Source of the DNA: Labilithrix sp. | GTDB taxonomy: Bacteria; Myxococcota_A; Polyangia; Polyangiales; Polyangiaceae | Assembly: GCA_019637175.1 (NCBI GenBank) | Contig: JAHBWD010000037.1 | Location: 1 to 64,000 of the forward strand | Length of the DNA: 64,000 nucleotides | Reading direction: 5' to 3' | Shown here: positions 23,873 to 33,292 of the stretch, piece by piece | Layout: each line of letters starts with the position of its first letter | Numbering within the stretch: position 1 is the first letter of the stretch | Notes under the pieces: model-generated | Seen by the model: only the letters and a program-made list of their open reading frames with translations | The model's database searches: none | Told to the model about the DNA's origin: nothing | Position numbers and translations under genes: made by a program

Positions 23873-26092
23873 TCACGGGTAGCCGACGGAGACTTCGCCT
23901 CCGCACGGCACGATCACGTCTTGGTCGCGCCCGCGCGACCCGATTTTCACCGTGTGCTTTCCGCATGCTGCGGTGATCGGAGGAGGCGGCGAGCCCACGA
24001 GCCGCCCGTCGATCCAGACGCGATGCCCGTCGGCGGCAGGCGGCATCCGCAAGATCCCCTTGTTCGCGTCGACCGCGGGAAGGCCCGCGCCCGCCTCGGC
24101 GTACAACGCCGCTTCCACCGTCGCGCTCTCGGCGGGCGCGCTCGTCGCGACCGTCTCGGGCCCTGCGTCCTCTTCCGCCGCCGTCGCGCGCGCGCTCGCG
24201 GTGGCCACCGCGCCGTTCATCCCCGCGGTCACCCCGCCGCCCACCGGCCGATCCATCATCACGAACACCGCGAGCCCCGCCGCCACCGCCGCGACCCCGA
24301 CCCCGATCATCCACCCGCCACGCTTCGCTTCCCCCGGCGCCTCGCGCGCTCCTTCTTCCGGCGGTTCTTCCTCGCGCGCCTCTTCCGGCGCCGTCCTCGC
24401 GATCGCAGTCCCGTTCTCGCTCGTGGTCGCGATCGCGGTCCCGTTCTCGCTCGTGGTCGCGATCGCCGCCGCGCTCGCGCGACTCCCGGTCCCCTGTTCT
24501 CCGCTCTGTATTCCCTCTTCGTCTTTTTCTCCCGTCCTCGCCAGAGGCCCAATCCCTCGCATCGTCCGAGGCGCTTCTTCCTCCAAGCCCGCCAGGCCCG
24601 CGGGCGGTGAAGGCGATGCCGTGAGCAGCGGCGCGAGCGCACGCACGTCTCCTCGGGTGACCGATCTCGTCTGCGACAGTCGCAGCCTCACGTCCGAGAC
24701 CGTCTCGACCGCTTCCGGATCGAGCCTTCGCGCCCTCTCGAACAGGATCGCCGCCTGCGCTTCGTCGCCCGCGCGGCGCGCGAGGTGCCCGAGCACGAAC
24801 GTCGCGAAGCCGCGCTCCGTCTCCTGCTCGATCGCCTTCTGCGCGGCCGCGCGCAGACGCGGCGCGTGGGCCTCGCCGTTCGTCGCGTCGGCGCGGGCCT
24901 CGGCCCACGTCGCCCAGAGATCGTACTCGGCGGCCCCGAAGAGCGAAGCGGCGCGCCGCAGCTCGACGACCGCTTCACCGAGTCGATTCGCGCGCACGAG
25001 CTTCTTGCCGAGCTGAAATGCTTTCTCCGCGAGGAGCGGCGCCATCGGCCCGAGCGTGCGCGGCGTCGCTTCGAGGGCCGGCTCCGGCTCCTCGAGCGCC
25101 GGGAGCTTCCTCTTCGCCTCCTTCGCCTTCTGCAAGCGAGCGGCGATCTTCTTCGCGTGATCCCGTCGTCGAAGGGCGCGCACCGACGGCGCCGTACCCG
25201 GTCTCGGCGGCGGCTTCGGCGGCTCGGGGAGCGACACCATCTCGTAGGCGCCCGGCGAGGCCTTCGCGCTCGTGCTCTTCGCCGCCACGATCGCGCTGAG
25301 GCTCGCGCTCGCGCTCATCTTCGGGCGCGGAGGCGCGATCTTCGCTCCCGTCGCCTTCGCGTCGAGATCGAGCATGTCGGTCAAGAGCAACGCCGACAGG
25401 ATCACCGCCGCGTCGACGCCCACCTGTCCGTGGAGGAGCTCCTCGACGGTTCGCGTTCCGTCGAGCGCGCGCGCGAACCCGTCTTCCGCCGGGCGGAGCC
25501 TGAACGCGTTGATCCGCGCGATGGCGTCGCGCTTGACGAGCGACGCATAGCGCCTGCGCGCTTGCGCGAGGAGCGCGTCGAGCTTCTCGCGATCCGCGAG
25601 CTTGAGCGCGGCGACGACGAGCGGCTCGAGCGGCGTCGCGAAGTTTCCCGCCACGTCGAGCGCGCCGTGACATTCGAAGAAGTCGAGGCGCGCGGCCGTC
25701 CACGCGAGGGCGCGCACGAGCTTCTCCTGCACCTGCGCCGACAGCGCCGCGTGAACCTGCTCGGGCGACAAGAGTCCGAGCTGAACGACCACCTCACCGA
25801 GCCTCGAGCACTTCCCCGTCACACGATCGCTCGCCATCCGCTCGAGCGCGCTCGCATACTGATCGTCGGTGAGGATCCGCTCGCGGACGAGAATGCGCCC
25901 GAGCGTCTCGCCGACGGTCCCTTCGTCGGCGAAGACGATCGCGCCCTTCTCGACGAAGACCCTGACGCGCGCGCCGCGATCGTGCCTCCACGCGTGGTCT
26001 GCCGCGCCGCTGCCGGAGACGACGACCGCGCCGGTCTTGCGCGCCTCCTGGAGCTCGAGCAGCATCTTGAGCAGCCCGATCGCGATCGCCAC
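23873..26092 (-). CDS. DUF4388-type protein with TPR region, membrane helix and PEGA-like end
   Basis: 739 aa. The N-terminal about 230 residues match the DUF4388/PATAN type (GAVVVSG, FVEKGAIVFADEGTVGETLGRIL, RLGEVVVQLGLLSPEQV), common in Myxococcota signalling proteins. A Pro/Lys/Ala linker, a TPR-like helical part around residues 345-450, an acidic low-complexity stretch with a perfect 10-residue tandem repeat, one membrane helix (GWMIGVGVAAVAAGLAVFVMM) and a small PEGA-like beta domain (HRVWIDGRLVGSPPPPI) follow. The layout implies a cytoplasmic sensor-type part and a periplasmic end. Last secure gene of the kinase operon. Confidence 0.8.
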   Translation of the reverse strand: MAIAIGLLKMLLELQEARKTGAVVVSGSGAADHAWRHDRGARVRVFVEKGAIVFADEGTVGETLGRILVRERILTDDQYASALERMASDRVTGKCSRLGEVVVQLGLLSPEQVHAALSAQVQEKLVRALAWTAARLDFFECHGALDVAGNFATPLEPLVVAALKLADREKLDALLAQARRRYASLVKRDAIARINAFRLRPAEDGFARALDGTRTVEELLHGQVGVDAAVILSALLLTDMLDLDAKATGAKIAPPRPKMSASASLSAIVAAKSTSAKASPGAYEMVSLPEPPKPPPRPGTAPSVRALRRRDHAKKIAARLQKAKEAKRKLPALEEPEPALEATPRTLGPMAPLLAEKAFQLGKKLVRANRLGEAVVELRRAASLFGAAEYDLWATWAEARADATNGEAHAPRLRAAAQKAIEQETERGFATFVLGHLARRAGDEAQAAILFERARRLDPEAVETVSDVRLRLSQTRSVTRGDVRALAPLLTASPSPPAGLAGLEEEAPRTMRGIGPLARTGEKDEEGIQSGEQGTGSRASAAAIATTSENGTAIATTSENGTAIARTAPEEAREEEPPEEGAREAPGEAKRGGWMIGVGVAAVAAGLAVFVMMDRPVGGGVTAGMNGAVATASARATAAEEDAGPETVATSAPAESATVEAALYAEAGAGLPAVDANKGILRMPPAADGHRVWIDGRLVGSPPPPITAACGKHTVKIGSRGRDQDVIVPCGGEVSVGYP
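24401..24460 (-). repeat. Tandem 30-bp repeat inside the DUF4388 gene
   Basis: Two 30-bp units (24401-24430 and 24431-24460) differ by one base and a third begins at 24461. They encode the tandem decapeptide AIATTSENGT twice within a disordered linker. Units are multiples of three, so copy number can change length without breaking the frame. Confidence 0.75.
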
Positions 26093-26119
26093 GCGGCGAG
26101 CATAGATCAGCCGGCGCGC

Positions 26120-29100
26120 TCAAGCACGGCGCCTTCGGAGACCGGCGAACGCGGCGACGCAGACCGTCCCCACGAGGAGCCAGCCTCCGGGCGACGAGCC
26201 CGTCGAGCCCGCGCTCGCGCAGCCGCCGTCGTTCTCTCCCGGGCCTTGCACGCAGCGGCCGCCGTAGTCGCAGACGAAGCCGGGCGCGCAGTCGTCGACC
26301 GATCCGCACTGCGCGCGACACGCATCCGCGGTGCACTTGAACGGCGTGCAGTCGGTGACCTTGCCCGTGAGATCCTTGAGCGACGTGTCGCTGATGCAGA
26401 TGACGCGCGAGACGCACGTCTTCGTCGCCGGATCGCACGTCGCGTTCGAGGCGCAGTCGTCGTCGTTCTCGCACTTGGCCGGGCACTCGAGCGTGCCCTT
26501 GCACTTGTAGCCGGGGCACGACGAAGCCTCCGCGCCCGCAGCGCGCGGCGTGCACGTGCCGGGCTCGACGTTGCAAACGCCGCAGCCTCCGCACTCGGTC
26601 GAGCAGCAGACGCCGTCGACGCAGCTCCGCGAGGCGCAGTCGTCGTCTTTCGCGCAAGTCGCGCCGACCTTCGCGCCGCCGGCGATCGCGCGCGCGCGAA
26701 TGCGGTAGCTGCCGTATCCGGTGCGCGGATCGAGGCGCTGATACGTCACGAGGAGCTTGCCGTCGACCGACGGGCTGAGCCAAGGCGCGTCTTCGTCGCC
26801 CGGCTCTGCCGAGAGCAAGAGGCCGGCGGGATCGTGGTTCTTGCCCGCCTTCGAGATCCACGCGCCGTAGAGGTCGTAGCTCTGCTTGCCGCGAAGATCG
26901 CGCCACGCGACGACCCAGTTGGTGCCGTCGCCCGACCGCGCGACGCGCGGCCGCGACTCGTCGTGCGCGCCGACGGCGATCTTCATGCCCGACGTTCCGT
27001 CGAGGTTCTGCCCGTCCGACGTGATGCGCGCGCCGTAGACGTCGCTCGCCTCGAGCGCGGTGCGGTAGTCTTCCCACACGACCATGAAGCCGCCGTTCTG
27101 CACGTCGGCGGCGACCTGGGGCGCGCGCTGGAAGAGGAACGCGTCGCACACGACCTGCTCGCCGTCGAGGACGGTGCCCTCCTTCGAGACGCGCGTCGCG
27201 AAGATATGGCTCACCTCGATGTTGCCGCCCGCCGCGGGTCGCGACGTCATCCACGCGACGAGGTAGCTCTTGCCGTCGTACGCGATCGACGGCAGGAGGC
27301 GCGCCTCGACCGGCGTCGACGAAGTGATGCGGAGCGGCTCGTTGTCGAGCGCCGTCGTCGCCGTGCGCGCCAAGCGGATCCCGGCGATGCCCGTCTGCCC
27401 GCCGCCCTCGCTCGTCTGGTTCTCCCACACGACGAGGTAGTTCGTGCCGTCGAACGCGACGTCGGGCTCGTTCGTGTACTCGCTGGTGCTCGCCGGGACG
27501 TAGACGTCGAAGACGGATCCCTCGGGCTTCCCTGTCGCGTCGAGATGGATGCCGCGGATGCCGTACTTGCTCGTCGTGGTGTCGTACGCGTTGAACACCA
27601 CGAGGTAGCTCGCGCCGTCGGTCGCGATGCGCGCGCGTCCGAGCCCGCTCGCGTAGCGCACGTCGGAGACGATCTGCGAAGTGGCCCCCGGCTGCCCGTC
27701 CGGCGAGAGGAGCGCGCCGTAGAGCGCGGCGCGCCCGTCGCGCGTGTCGATCCACACCGACACGTGGTTCGAGCCGTTCCACGCGGTGACCGGCTCGGTC
27801 TGCGAGTTCGCCGCCTTCGACACGACGAACGTCGTGCTCGGCGCCGGAGGCTTGGCGAGCTTCACGCCGGCGACGTCCGACGACGCGAGGCCCGCGTTGT
27901 ACTGCTGCGCGACGGCGAGGCTCCCCAGGCCGTCGCTCGCCAGGTTCGAGTCGTACCAGCTCCCGCCGGTCGCGAGCGCGATCGGCGCCCCGTCGGGCAA
28001 CCCGCCGGCGCTGCTCACCCGCCTCCCCATGAGCTGGCCCGATCGCGACCAGGTCACCACGAAGCTCGCGCCGTCCCACGCGGCGCGCGGGCGATCTTCG
28101 TAGAACGGATCCGACGAGACGACGATGTTGGCCGGATCGATGGGGGCGCCCGCGAGGTTGATCCTGCGCGCGAAGATGTCCATCGAGCCCGTGCCGTAGT
28201 CGCTCCACACCAGGAGATGCTGCGTTCCGTCGAACGCCGACTGGTAGCTGTAGACCGAGCTCCCGCTGCTCGCGGCGAGCGTGAGTCGCGCGGTGGTCGG
28301 CTTGCCGTCGGTGCCGAACTTGCGACCGTAGAGGGTGTTGAACGATCGCCACATGACGAAGTGGCTCGCGCCGTCCCACCGCACGATCGGCTGATACTCG
28401 GCCTCGGGGAGCTTCGAAACCTCGATCGGCGTCGCGTCGAGGACGGCGCCCGTGCGCGGCACGCGCACGCCGGCGATGTCCCAGCTCGACGGGCCTCCGT
28501 AGCGCTGCCACGCGACGAACCAGCTCGTTCCGTCGAACGCGGACGACGGTTGTTCGACGTTCGTCTGGTTCGCCGCGAGGACGAGGGGCGTCGTGTCGAG
28601 CGGCGTGCCTTGCGCGTCGAGGCGCACGCCGTAGACGCCGGGCGGCTGGAACGTATCGAAGTAGGAGACGGCCCATGTCACGAGGAAGCCGTCGTTCGCG
28701 GCCGAGACGAGGGGCACGGTCGATCCCACGCCGGTCGCGATCGCGATCCCGCTGCCGTCGATGACGGTTCCGTCGGACGCGATGCGCGCGCCGTAGATCG
28801 CGGGCCGGATCCCGCGGCGATCGAACCAAACCGCGAAGTAGCCCTTGCCCGGTCCGGCCGACACGACGGAGGGGCTGTATTGCTCGCCGCTCGCCGAGCT
28901 GCCGCTGACCGGCGCGTCGATCTCGGCCTCCGGCGTGACCGTCGGATCGAGCACCGCGGGGTATCGCGACGCCTTCAGGACCGCGTCGGGCACGATCATC
29001 ACGATCTCGTCGCCCACCATGCGCGGGGTCACGACGGTGCGCTTGCCCGAGGCGTCGACCCAGGTCGCCGTGCCGTAGCGCACGCCGATGCCTCCCTTCG

Positions 29101-29653
29101 TTTCGAAGTGGAGGCCGTGAGCCGTGGTCGCGGCGTGACGTTCGCCCGCGGTGCGCACGCGCACGACGAGATCGCCTTCGCCCGAAGGGGCGCGCGCGAA
29201 CGCCCAGCTCTGCTCGATGCCGTCGCCCTCGTTCGCGACGTGCTCGTCGACCTCGCCGCGCGCGAGGACGACCGTCCCGTCCCGCTCGACGACCGCGCGC
29301 GGCGGTTGGCGCCCGGCGATCACGCGCGAGCCGCGCGCGACGAGCGTGGTCTCGAGCGAGAGCGTCGCGCCTCGGCGCGGCGTCATCTCGATCCTGCCGG
29401 CGGCGATCTTCGCTTCGAAGGTGCTCCCGGCGGCCGCGAGCGCGCCGCCTTCGGCTCGGAACGCGAGCGCGGCGTGTCGCACGACCGTCTGGAGATCCAC
29501 CGCGGGCTCGACCCTCGACGCGCTCGGCCTCGCTTCCGCCGGAGCGAAGGACGTCGTCGCGCCTGGCGCGCGCGGATCGCTCGAGCACGAGGCCACGAGC
29601 ACCACGCCGGACGCGACGAGCACCGCCGATCGAAGGGAAGGCACCAGTACCAA
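26120..29653 (-). CDS. Large surface lipoprotein with propeller-like repeats and MYXO-CTERM-like tail
   Basis: About 1177 aa. Start is probably TTG 29653, 6 nt after GGGAGG; GTG 29644 is too far from it. Signal peptide with lipobox VASC. At least eight repeats of the type AFDGTxxxVVW (for example FDGTSWFVAWQ, WDGASFVVTWS, FDGTNYLVVWEN) suggest one or two beta-propellers. Near residue 1000 a Cys-rich zone begins (CAKDDDCASRSCVDGVCC and several CxxDxxC units). The end reads GGCASAG, then GGWLLVGTVCVAAFAGL, then RRRRA, a MYXO-CTERM-like signal. Probably displayed on the cell surface; ligand unknown. Confidence 0.8.
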   Translation of the reverse strand: MVLVPSLRSAVLVASGVVLVASCSSDPRAPGATTSFAPAEARPSASRVEPAVDLQTVVRHAALAFRAEGGALAAAGSTFEAKIAAGRIEMTPRRGATLSLETTLVARGSRVIAGRQPPRAVVERDGTVVLARGEVDEHVANEGDGIEQSWAFARAPSGEGDLVVRVRTAGERHAATTAHGLHFETKGGIGVRYGTATWVDASGKRTVVTPRMVGDEIVMIVPDAVLKASRYPAVLDPTVTPEAEIDAPVSGSSASGEQYSPSVVSAGPGKGYFAVWFDRRGIRPAIYGARIASDGTVIDGSGIAIATGVGSTVPLVSAANDGFLVTWAVSYFDTFQPPGVYGVRLDAQGTPLDTTPLVLAANQTNVEQPSSAFDGTSWFVAWQRYGGPSSWDIAGVRVPRTGAVLDATPIEVSKLPEAEYQPIVRWDGASHFVMWRSFNTLYGRKFGTDGKPTTARLTLAASSGSSVYSYQSAFDGTQHLLVWSDYGTGSMDIFARRINLAGAPIDPANIVVSSDPFYEDRPRAAWDGASFVVTWSRSGQLMGRRVSSAGGLPDGAPIALATGGSWYDSNLASDGLGSLAVAQQYNAGLASSDVAGVKLAKPPAPSTTFVVSKAANSQTEPVTAWNGSNHVSVWIDTRDGRAALYGALLSPDGQPGATSQIVSDVRYASGLGRARIATDGASYLVVFNAYDTTTSKYGIRGIHLDATGKPEGSVFDVYVPASTSEYTNEPDVAFDGTNYLVVWENQTSEGGGQTGIAGIRLARTATTALDNEPLRITSSTPVEARLLPSIAYDGKSYLVAWMTSRPAAGGNIEVSHIFATRVSKEGTVLDGEQVVCDAFLFQRAPQVAADVQNGGFMVVWEDYRTALEASDVYGARITSDGQNLDGTSGMKIAVGAHDESRPRVARSGDGTNWVVAWRDLRGKQSYDLYGAWISKAGKNHDPAGLLLSAEPGDEDAPWLSPSVDGKLLVTYQRLDPRTGYGSYRIRARAIAGGAKVGATCAKDDDCASRSCVDGVCCSTECGGCGVCNVEPGTCTPRAAGAEASSCPGYKCKGTLECPAKCENDDDCASNATCDPATKTCVSRVICISDTSLKDLTGKVTDCTPFKCTADACRAQCGSVDDCAPGFVCDYGGRCVQGPGENDGGCASAGSTGSSPGGWLLVGTVCVAAFAGLRRRRA

Positions 29654-29676
29654 GCGTATCCTCCCGGCGCCCTCGG

Positions 29677-31461
29677 CTAAAAGTCGAACCGCGCGCCGAC
29701 GCCGGGGTTCACGAGGAGGAGGGTGCTCCCGAAGATCGTGCCGCTGTCGTACCCCGCGAGGCCTTGGTTGCCGAGGATGACGGCGTTCTGGGGCTCCCAC
29801 CGCGCCTCCTCGAGTGCGACCATCACCATCACCTCCACGCCGGCCGTGAGCTCGATCCGGTCGGCGATGCGGTAGCCGACGCGCGCTTCGGGAGCGAGGT
29901 AGAGGTACGGAACATCGACCGATGTCCGCGCCGTCACGACGGGAATCGACGCGCCTCCGGGGACGGTGAAGTCGCCCGAGCGCCGATCGTTCACGTTCGC
30001 GAGCAGCGCACCGACGCCGACACGGAGCAGCAGGGGGACCTTCTCCCCGAACGTGTTGCGGTGAAGGTGCGCGGACGCCCCGATGAGGAGCCCCTTGAGG
30101 GAGAGGCGGTCATCGGCGGTGCCAGGGGCCTCGGGCTTGCCCACGGGGCGGAGGACGCTCGGCCGGTCTTCCACGGTACGTGCAAGATACAAGTACCCGG
30201 CGGCGAGCCCGAAGCCGACGCCCGAGCGCAGCTCGTAGCCGACGTGCGCGCGCCCGGTGACGCCGAGCGGGAACGAGGCGTCGCCGCCGTCGGCCGTCTC
30301 GCCTCCGAGGACGAGCGCGATCGGGAAGCTCGGCGCGATCTCGGCGTAGATGCGGTTCGGCTTCTCCGCGCGCCAGAGCGGCGAGTCGGGATCGCGCTCG
30401 AGGGCGACGGCGAGGCGCTCGGCGCGCCCCGGCGTCAGATCGAGCTCGCGCGTTTGGGGCAGAAAGCCGCTCTGCGCCACCTCGATCTTGTGGCGCCCTT
30501 TGCGCAGTCGCCCGTCCCAGAGGCCGCTCCCGACGGCGACGCCGTCGAGCGCGACGGTCGCGCCGGCGGGCGTCGGCTCGACGCGGAGGTTGCAGTCGAG
30601 CGGCTCGAGCGCCAGGACGATCGGCGTCACCTGGTTGATGCGCACGGTCGCCGACGCCGGCTGCGTCCCGAGGTTCCCCTGGCCGCGAAGGAAGACGACG
30701 TGATCGCCGATGGCGACGAGACCTTGCCACGGCGTCTTGCCGACGACGACGTTGTCGACCAACACCTCGGAGCCGGACTTGCCGCCGTCTTCGGCGACCG
30801 AGAGGCGGCCCGACTGCGTGAGCGTCTCGAGCTTCGGCTCGATCACGAGCGTCTGCTTGCCCGCGACCTCGACGCGCTTCTCGACCGGCGCGAAGCCTTC
30901 CTTGTACACGCGGATGACGTGCGTGCCCGCCGAGACGCGCAGCGGCGGCGAAGGCGTCAGGCCGCGCTCGCGCCCGTCGATCGTGATCTGCGCGCCGTCT
31001 TCGCGCGCGCGGATGTCGATGGCGCCGACCAGCGCCTGGAGCTCGACGATCTCCTTGTCGACCGCGGCGCGATCGGTCGCGCTCAGGTTGGGGAACTCTT
31101 TGACGAGGGCCTCGAACATGTCGAGCGCCTCGTCGAAGCGGTTCAGGTTGCGCAGGCAGATCGCCGCGTTCTGCGTGTTGCTGCGCGTGGGATAGGCGGC
31201 GCGCGACTCGAGGAACTCGACGAGCGCGGCGTCCCAGACCTTCTTGTCGAAGAGGGTCATGCCGCGATCGAAGCGGGTCTTCGCCTCCTCCTTCTTCTGA
31301 TCGCCCGGCTTCGCCTCCGTCGCTCCAGGCGGCGCGGGCGCGGGGTGAGGCGCCGGATGCGGCTTTCCGCGCTGGGCGAACGCCGTCCCCGCGAGGAGCG
31401 CGATCCCGACGACGACTCTGACGGTGAAGCGGTGACGTCTACTCGAAGGTGCGCTGGGCAT
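29677..31461 (-). CDS. TPR and PEGA domain outer-membrane protein
   Basis: 594 aa. Signal peptide ending near AFAQRG, a TPR-like helical part (residues 55-140), three PEGA-type beta repeats (for example GAQITIDGRERGLTPSPPLRV and GATVALDGVAVGSGLWDGRL) to about 355, then an about 230-residue amphipathic-strand region ending in GARFDF, a barrel-type C-terminus. It fits a periplasmic-to-outer-membrane protein. The start overlaps the kinase gene end by 23 bp, so the two are co-expressed. A common Myxococcota arrangement is kinase plus PEGA/TPR partner. Confidence 0.8.
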   Translation of the reverse strand: MPSAPSSRRHRFTVRVVVGIALLAGTAFAQRGKPHPAPHPAPAPPGATEAKPGDQKKEEAKTRFDRGMTLFDKKVWDAALVEFLESRAAYPTRSNTQNAAICLRNLNRFDEALDMFEALVKEFPNLSATDRAAVDKEIVELQALVGAIDIRAREDGAQITIDGRERGLTPSPPLRVSAGTHVIRVYKEGFAPVEKRVEVAGKQTLVIEPKLETLTQSGRLSVAEDGGKSGSEVLVDNVVVGKTPWQGLVAIGDHVVFLRGQGNLGTQPASATVRINQVTPIVLALEPLDCNLRVEPTPAGATVALDGVAVGSGLWDGRLRKGRHKIEVAQSGFLPQTRELDLTPGRAERLAVALERDPDSPLWRAEKPNRIYAEIAPSFPIALVLGGETADGGDASFPLGVTGRAHVGYELRSGVGFGLAAGYLYLARTVEDRPSVLRPVGKPEAPGTADDRLSLKGLLIGASAHLHRNTFGEKVPLLLRVGVGALLANVNDRRSGDFTVPGGASIPVVTARTSVDVPYLYLAPEARVGYRIADRIELTAGVEVMVMVALEEARWEPQNAVILGNQGLAGYDSGTIFGSTLLLVNPGVGARFDF

Positions 31462-33004
31462 TCAGCGTGGTCCCGGTGCCGCTCGGCGCGGGCTTCACCG
31501 GCGTGGCCGGCGCGCCGCCCGTCTTCCCGCCGGGGCGCGTGTTCGGCGTCGGCGCTGCCGTGGTGCTCGGGGTCGCGATCTTCGGCGGCATCGCGCCGCC
31601 TTCGGTGATCGCGACCGGCGTCGTCGTCTCCGCGCCGTTCGCCTTCACCTTCACCTGCGCGACCGAGCCGAGCGGACCCTTGAGCGTGATCGCGCCGTCC
31701 ACGAGCTCGCGCTTCTCGCCGTCGACCTCGACGATCGCGCCGCTCGGAGCGGCGATCGCGACGGAGACGACGCGGCCCGTGGCGATCACGGCCGGCACGC
31801 TCGGCGGAGCGGTGGGATCGGCGGGCTCGCTCGTCGGCGCCGCCGCCGTGACCGTCGTCGGCGTCAGGGGCGCCGGCTGCGCCGCCGCGGCCGGCTTCTT
31901 GGCCATCACGGCGGCGCCGATCCCCGCGAGCCCGAGCGCGGCCATCACGCCGAGCGACGCCATCGCGATCGCGACGCCGTTGCCCTTCTTCGCGGGCGTC
32001 GCGCCTTGCGTCTGCGACACGCCGGCGTCGGTGCCGCCGTGCGTCGGCACGTCGGGCCTGAAGCTCATGAGCGGCTGCGCGACCTGCGAGCGCGCCATCA
32101 TCGAGAGGGGAACGACCTCGGCGCGCTTGATCGGCGGGAGCCCCGCGATGAGCGGCTGGAGCGCGGCGTACATCTCGTGCGCCGACTGGAAGCGCTGATT
32201 CGGATCGTGCTGGAGCGCGCGGTGAACGATCCGCGCGACCTCGGGCGGCACCCAAGGCGCGAGCTCCTGCACCGGGCGCGGCGCCTGCGAGCAGATCGCG
32301 AGGATCACCTGACCGAGCGTCTGCACGTGCGCGTGAGGCGTCTGCCCCGCGAGCATCTTGTAGAGGACGACGCCGAGCGACCAGATGTCCGATCGATGAT
32401 CGATCGTTCGAAGGCCCTGCGCTTGCTCGGGCGACATGTAGTGCGGCGAGCCGAGCATGCTCCCCGTCCGCGTGAGCCCGCCTTCTTCGGCGCGCTGCAT
32501 CGCGTCCATCAACACCTTCGCGATGCCGAAGTCGAGCAGCTTGACCACGACCTCGCCGGCGTCGCCGCCGTCGTGGAGGAACAGGTTCGCCGGCTTGATG
32601 TCGCGGTGGACGATGCTCGACTCGTGCGCCTTGGCGAGCCCGAGCGCGGCCTGCGCCGCGAGCGCGACCGCGGCCTGCGGCATGAGCGGACCGACGCGCC
32701 GCATGAGCTGTGAGAGATCTTCGCCGTACAGCCGCTCCATCACCATGTACGGGCTGCGCGTTCGCTCGTCCGTCCCCATGTCGAAGATGCGGACGATGTG
32801 GTGCGAGTCGATGGTGCCCGCGGCGCGCGCTTCACGCTGGAAGCGGACGAACACCTCTTCCTTGATGTCGTTCGACACGATCAGCTTGATCGCGACGCGC
32901 GATCCCGTCCCCGTGTGGACGGCCTCGAACACCGTGCCCATGCCACCTTGGCCGATGAGCTCGGTGATGCGGTACTTGCCGCCGATGACGTGGTCGATGA
33001 GCAC
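31439..33004 (-). CDS. Membrane-anchored Ser/Thr protein kinase
   Basis: 521 aa from GTG 33004; a longer frame adds 25 residues before the kinase fold without a ribosome site. Hanks-type kinase with GQGGMG loop, Lys40, HRDIKPAN (Asp135), DFG (Asp158) and GSPHYMSPEQ, so it should be active. A linker with Pro/Ala follows, one membrane helix (about residues 340-365), then a Thr/Pro-rich extracytoplasmic part with a PEGA-like segment (GAIVEVDGEKRELVDG). First gene of the operon continuing to 23873. Substrates unknown; the cytoplasmic DUF4388 protein is a candidate. Confidence 0.9.
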   Translation of the reverse strand: MLIDHVIGGKYRITELIGQGGMGTVFEAVHTGTGSRVAIKLIVSNDIKEEVFVRFQREARAAGTIDSHHIVRIFDMGTDERTRSPYMVMERLYGEDLSQLMRRVGPLMPQAAVALAAQAALGLAKAHESSIVHRDIKPANLFLHDGGDAGEVVVKLLDFGIAKVLMDAMQRAEEGGLTRTGSMLGSPHYMSPEQAQGLRTIDHRSDIWSLGVVLYKMLAGQTPHAHVQTLGQVILAICSQAPRPVQELAPWVPPEVARIVHRALQHDPNQRFQSAHEMYAALQPLIAGLPPIKRAEVVPLSMMARSQVAQPLMSFRPDVPTHGGTDAGVSQTQGATPAKKGNGVAIAMASLGVMAALGLAGIGAAVMAKKPAAAAQPAPLTPTTVTAAAPTSEPADPTAPPSVPAVIATGRVVSVAIAAPSGAIVEVDGEKRELVDGAITLKGPLGSVAQVKVKANGAETTTPVAITEGGAMPPKIATPSTTAAPTPNTRPGGKTGGAPATPVKPAPSGTGTTLNAQRTFE

Positions 33005-33121
33005 GCAACCATGAATGCTACGAGGGCCCTCTGGGCCGTCAACATCACCGGCTCTCCTCGTGCCGCAGACGAGCCGCACCTCCTACATGTGTCAGGTGCG
33101 CAAATGCGCTAGAAACGATGG

Positions 33122-33292
33122 GTGGCAAGCGGGCTGTCCAACACTCTCGCCGAAGACCTCGTGAAGTTCTTTCGCGCGCTCCGGCCCGAAGGGCGCGCGC
33201 AGTACGACCTGCTCGCCGCGCGCGATCGCGAGCTCGGCGAGGACGTCGCGCGCGAGCGGCGCGAGAGCGGCGACGGAGAAGAGAGCCGATGA
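33122..33292 (+). CDS. Small helical protein coupled to the Doc-like gene
   Basis: 56 codons plus stop, below usual gene-finder length. GTG 33122 is the only start after an in-frame TAG at 33110. Sequence: SNTLAEDLVKFFRALRPEG, then a charged helix ending DGEESR. Codon bias is that of a real gene. The stop overlaps the next ATG (ATGA, 33289-33292), so translation is coupled. Position before a Doc-like gene recalls antitoxin-toxin order, but I see no Phd similarity. Confidence 0.6.
   Translation: MASGLSNTLAEDLVKFFRALRPEGRAQYDLLAARDRELGEDVARERRESGDGEESR

Noticed and set aside
24785..29680. Very long plus-strand open frame (1631 codons) opposite the large lipoprotein and DUF4388 genes
   Set aside because: Product is a low-complexity Arg/Ala/Asp/Val string with no motif or domain; it is the complement of two genes with clear families.
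33005..33079. Upstream extension of the kinase to a GTG at 33079
   Set aside because: The extra 25 residues precede the kinase fold and the possible ribosome site directly abuts the GTG.
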